A stretch of 33,158 bases of DNA from Chara braunii (lineage: Eukaryota; Streptophyta; Charophyceae; Charales; Characeae), in assembly GCA_003427395.1 (NCBI GenBank), contig BFEA01000099.1, forward strand, positions 90,065-123,222, written 5' to 3'. Of the stretch, positions 30,788-33,158 are shown piece after piece. The notes beneath the pieces were generated by a model. It searched no databases, had not been told where the DNA came from, and worked only from the letters and a program-made list of their open reading frames with translations. The translations under genes and the position numbers were made by a program. Each line of letters begins with the position of its first letter. Positions within the stretch are counted from its first letter, which is position 1.

Positions 30788-31075
30788 TGCTCACTCCTTC
30801 TCATCTCTTGTGTCTTCACCCTGCCTCTCTTTCAACACAGGCCGCCATCGTTCTCTACCCTCTGCTCGCACCTACCTCAACTCCCCTTCCGGATTCAACC
30901 TTTCCCTTTGTCGCCTCCTACCCTCGTTTGTGCCGATCTACGGGTTGAACCAGCCACTGTAGGGCGTGTAGGCTGATACAGACAGCGGAATGGTGTCCGC
31001 TAAGGCCGAAGTCAGCTGGGAAAGTGCGCACCAGCTCGTCTGTCGGATTAGTCGGCTCGAGAATCAGAGGGCGCC
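30788..31075. repeat. Tandem duplication, second unit
   Basis: Same order of words as 30291-30578, with differences such as CTGCCTCTCTTTCAACACAGG for CCGCCTCTCTTCCAACACCGG, broken here into parts: CTGCC/CCGCC, CTTTC/CTTCC, ACAGG/CCGG. It continues into unique sequence (CTGCGCCCGACCTG). Confidence 0.9.
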
Positions 31076-31109
31076 ACTGCGCCCGACCTGTACTCGGTCG
31101 TCGGGATGA
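30990..31109 (+). CDS. Short ATG-led frame after a pyrimidine-rich leader, unrecognised
   Basis: 39 residues, starting MVSAKAEVSWESAHQLVCRI and continuing SRLENQRAPLRP, a mildly helix- or coiled-coil-prone stretch. The start follows the pyrimidine-rich leader of the second tandem unit. The equivalent ATG of the first unit is 30493, where the adapter interrupts the frame. The stop overlaps the ATG of the next frame (31106). It may be the first exon of a gene or an upstream ORF. The family is not recognised. Confidence 0.25.
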   Translation: MVSAKAEVSWESAHQLVCRISRLENQRAPLRPTCTRSSG

Positions 31110-31478
31110 TCCCCGATGCTCCTGCTGCAAAAATCGGCAGCACAGGCCTGGTTGAAACATACCTTAGCGCATTCCCTGGTGGTAGCAACAGGCGTTCTAG
31201 TGGGAGTTTTTTAGGACTGAGCGGAAAGGGGCTTTATGCAAACCAACTACGGCCTCAGCTACTCTGCCCTGGTATGCTCTACTTGGTATGGCCCGCCATA
31301 TTTCCAGGCCCCACCCGGGCATACTCACGCTCAAACCTCTCACAACAAACTGCAGTTAACGGGCGGTGCACCCGCAGCAACCCCCGCACTCGAGTTCCTC
31401 CTTGCCGCTCCGATACTCCTGCGTTGTCGCCGCTGGCCTCTATCCCTGGATCTCACGGGTAGAAGTTTGAAATCGTAA
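31106..31478 (+). CDS. Unrecognised coding-like region, two overlapping frames
   Basis: Two ATG-led frames overlap: 31106-31462 (MIPDAPAAKIGSTGLVETYL at the start) and 31236-31478 (MQTNYGLSYSALVCSTWYGP at the start, then Pro/Ala/Thr-rich). Either, or a frameshifted join of both, might be translated. AATAAA occurs directly downstream at 31481-31486 and again at 31526-31531, compatible with a plant-type polyadenylation region. No domain is recognised, and the low-complexity character makes chance frames possible. Confidence 0.2.
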
Positions 31479-31499
31479 CCAATAAAGCTAGGTCCAAGT

Positions 31500-31879
31500 C
31501 CGGGTCTAGTTTTGACGGACACCTAAATAAACCGGTACTGCGCGACGCGCAGGTCTACTGAAACGTCTCTAAAATTACTTTGTTGTTAATGTCGTCCTCC
31601 GTACGTACGCATAGGTCGCAGGCAAGCGCACCAATCAATAAGACAAAATCCTTTCAATCCTAACTTTAATGAGAAGTAAAAATTGGGTCGACAGCTATGC
31701 CGACTTTCACAATCATTAACCAAAAATAAAACGATCACGCACGCCTCGAATTTGCGCGCCCACACACTCTCTACTCTAGTCAACCATCCAACCAACGTAG
31801 ATTACAAACGCAGCTGCCACTCACGCGGCATGCTTAAACTTTTAATCAAAACTTATTTCCTGTCGTTTGCAAATACCAG
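31500..31879. other. Stretch upstream of the trihelix-type gene
   Basis: No gene is seen. The last part (CTTATTTCCTGTCGTTTGC, then AAATACCAG) has a pyrimidine tract and a CAG end that would suit a splice acceptor just before 31880, in frame with the downstream coding region. Confidence 0.4.
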
Positions 31880-33054
31880 GGCGGATGCCCTTGTAAGGGT
31901 ATTCACACCGACACCGGGACTCCTCGAGGACGGCAGCGACAGGAGGATTTGCATGATGGAGGTGTGCACGTAGAACGCGACACCAAGCAGTTATGGGCAG
32001 AGTGCAGGCAGACCTTGCATCAAGCTGGAACGGAGACAATAACGAGAGGGGTGCAATGGCTCCACGTGGACGACAGCGTCGACGAGGGTGTTGAAGAGCC
32101 CCTCGACTGTGACGATGTTGACGGTGATGAGGATTGCAACTCCGACGATTTGCCTGAGATTAGGCCCCTTGGGAGGAAGGTGAGAAACGGTGGTGCGAGT
32201 GCGAAGAAGGGTTCCACTCCGAGAAATCGACGGAATAAGAAAATGGAGGACGACACTGGCGGGAACGATGGCGAGGGAGCTCGAAATTTCTGGTCAGTCG
32301 GAGACACGATCACACTCGTGAGGGCGAAAAGGGATCAAGATTTCTATATCGCTGGGATGGGGCACAATTTCGGACACATGAAGACCAGGGAATGGAAGTG
32401 GGAGGATGTGCGGGCGAGGTTGCAGACGTCACGAGGAAGGCCATCGACTGCAGGAAAAAATGGGATAACTTGATGCAGCAATTGAAGAAGGTTCACAAGT
32501 TTCAACACCTCTCCGGCGGGAAGGACTACTTCAAGCTTGCTTCATCGGTCAGGCGATCGGAGGGCTTCAACTTCATCATGGACCGGAGCGTGTACGACGA
32601 GATGGAGGCCATGACGAAGGGGGATCACACGATCCACCCAAAGAATTTGGCGGACACCGGGGCGGCAGGGGGGGGTTCAGATGCCGGCAGGCGCGGGGGC
32701 TGAAAGGGAATCCATGGCCAATGAGGGTGGAGGGGAGGCAGCCAACGAGGACCAGGGGTCGACGGAAGATTCGACATTCAGCGTGGAGAGCACCAGCGGT
32801 TCTGGGAAGAGGAAAAACATGCGGCAACAAACCTTTGAGGTCGTCGCCGAGGTCATGGACAAACATGGTGCGCTCATGCGAGCACGATGGACAGCGCAAG
32901 CAAGCGGCAATGCTCTATGATGTTACGGCAGTGCGAAATCCTAGAGAGCGAAGTGGAAGTGCAAAGGAAACATTATGCTACGACGGATGAGGCGAACAAA
33001 ATGATGTGCAATGCCCTTATGGAGATAGCGAAAGCCATCCTCAAGAGATTATGA
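31880..33054 (+). pseudogene. Myb/SANT-like (trihelix-type) DNA-binding protein, three frame changes
   Basis: Probable nuclear DNA-binding protein of the plant trihelix/Myb-SANT-like class; similar domains also occur in PIF/Harbinger-associated proteins. Order: ERDTKQLW region, acidic linker rich in Asp/Glu (about 32070-32160), basic patch (RNRRNKK), then the domain with spaced tryptophans NFWS (32291), REWKWEDV (32393 and 32399) and KKWDNL (32461). Next come the words SGGKDYFKL, GFNFIMDRSVYDEM and HTIHPKNLADTG, an acidic Ser/Thr segment, KRKNMRQQTFE, and a C-terminal helix (RQCEILESEVEVQRKHYA) to TGA at 33052-33054. The frame changes at about 32421, at the G8 run 32668-32675 and at about 32880. 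Each is explained by one base, so this is either a young pseudogene or partly sequence error. A likely acceptor precedes 31880, and no ATG-led first exon is present nearby. Confidence 0.75.
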
Positions 33055-33129
33055 TTCATGATGACAGTACTGTTTACAGTCGCTTTAGTGCCCTGTCTCT
33101 CCGTGTCCTGCGACTGCGACGATGTCGAC

Positions 33130-33158
33130 CTGTGTGTGTGTGTGTCTGTGTGTGTGTG
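33130..33158. repeat. (TG)n microsatellite at the window edge
   Basis: TG dinucleotides with one CTG interruption, continuing to the end of the window. Confidence 0.95.

Overview
This is nuclear DNA from a complex, repeat-rich eukaryote, most likely a streptophyte. The evidence is AT-rich non-coding DNA, many microsatellites and minisatellites, DNA transposons without transposase, an assembly gap, and a frameshifted Myb/SANT-like (trihelix-type) gene at the right end. From memory, that SANT-like family is greatly expanded in the charophyte alga Chara braunii, and the arrangement of protein segments here fits it. The Chara assignment is an inference. There are no operons, rRNAs or convincing tRNAs, and most open frames are short, low in complexity or inside repeats.

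Layout. 1-10 kb: AT-rich, nearly gene-free, with a decayed integrase-like fragment (about 6.4 kb), a complete 740-bp non-autonomous hAT-type element with an 8-bp target duplication (7337-8076), and a minus-strand frame broken by one stop (8212-8613). 9.8-15 kb: dispersed repeats, a 22-bp perfect palindrome, a tandem duplication running into a 279-N gap, and a three-unit repeat. 15-19.4 kb: a long block of tandem arrays, namely a 174-bp duplication, a hairpin-bearing array, and then three unrelated minisatellites that all have a period near 40 bp. 20-23 kb: dispersed and inverted repeats with unrecognised frames. 23.6-24.2 kb: a small hydrophobic frame and a segment resembling the N-terminal region of the trihelix-type family. 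24.2-27.5 kb: non-coding DNA rich in short hairpins, including seven copies of one motif whose stem-flanking bases covary. 27.7-31.5 kb: GC-richer sequence with exon-like frames, a 464-bp Harbinger-type MITE and a tandem duplication containing an artefact. 31.9-33.05 kb: the trihelix-type gene, split by three single-base frame changes.

Two features are products of sequencing or assembly. One is the N gap (11217-11495). The other is a perfect 38-bp Nextera mate-pair junction adapter (30581-30618) with a duplicated 141-bp flank. Anyone using this window should treat 30579-30759 as suspect.

No multi-gene system is visible. The most interesting biology is the hairpin and covariation signal at 16.5-17.8 kb and 26.4-27.5 kb, the run of ~40-bp arrays, and the possibly split trihelix-type gene.
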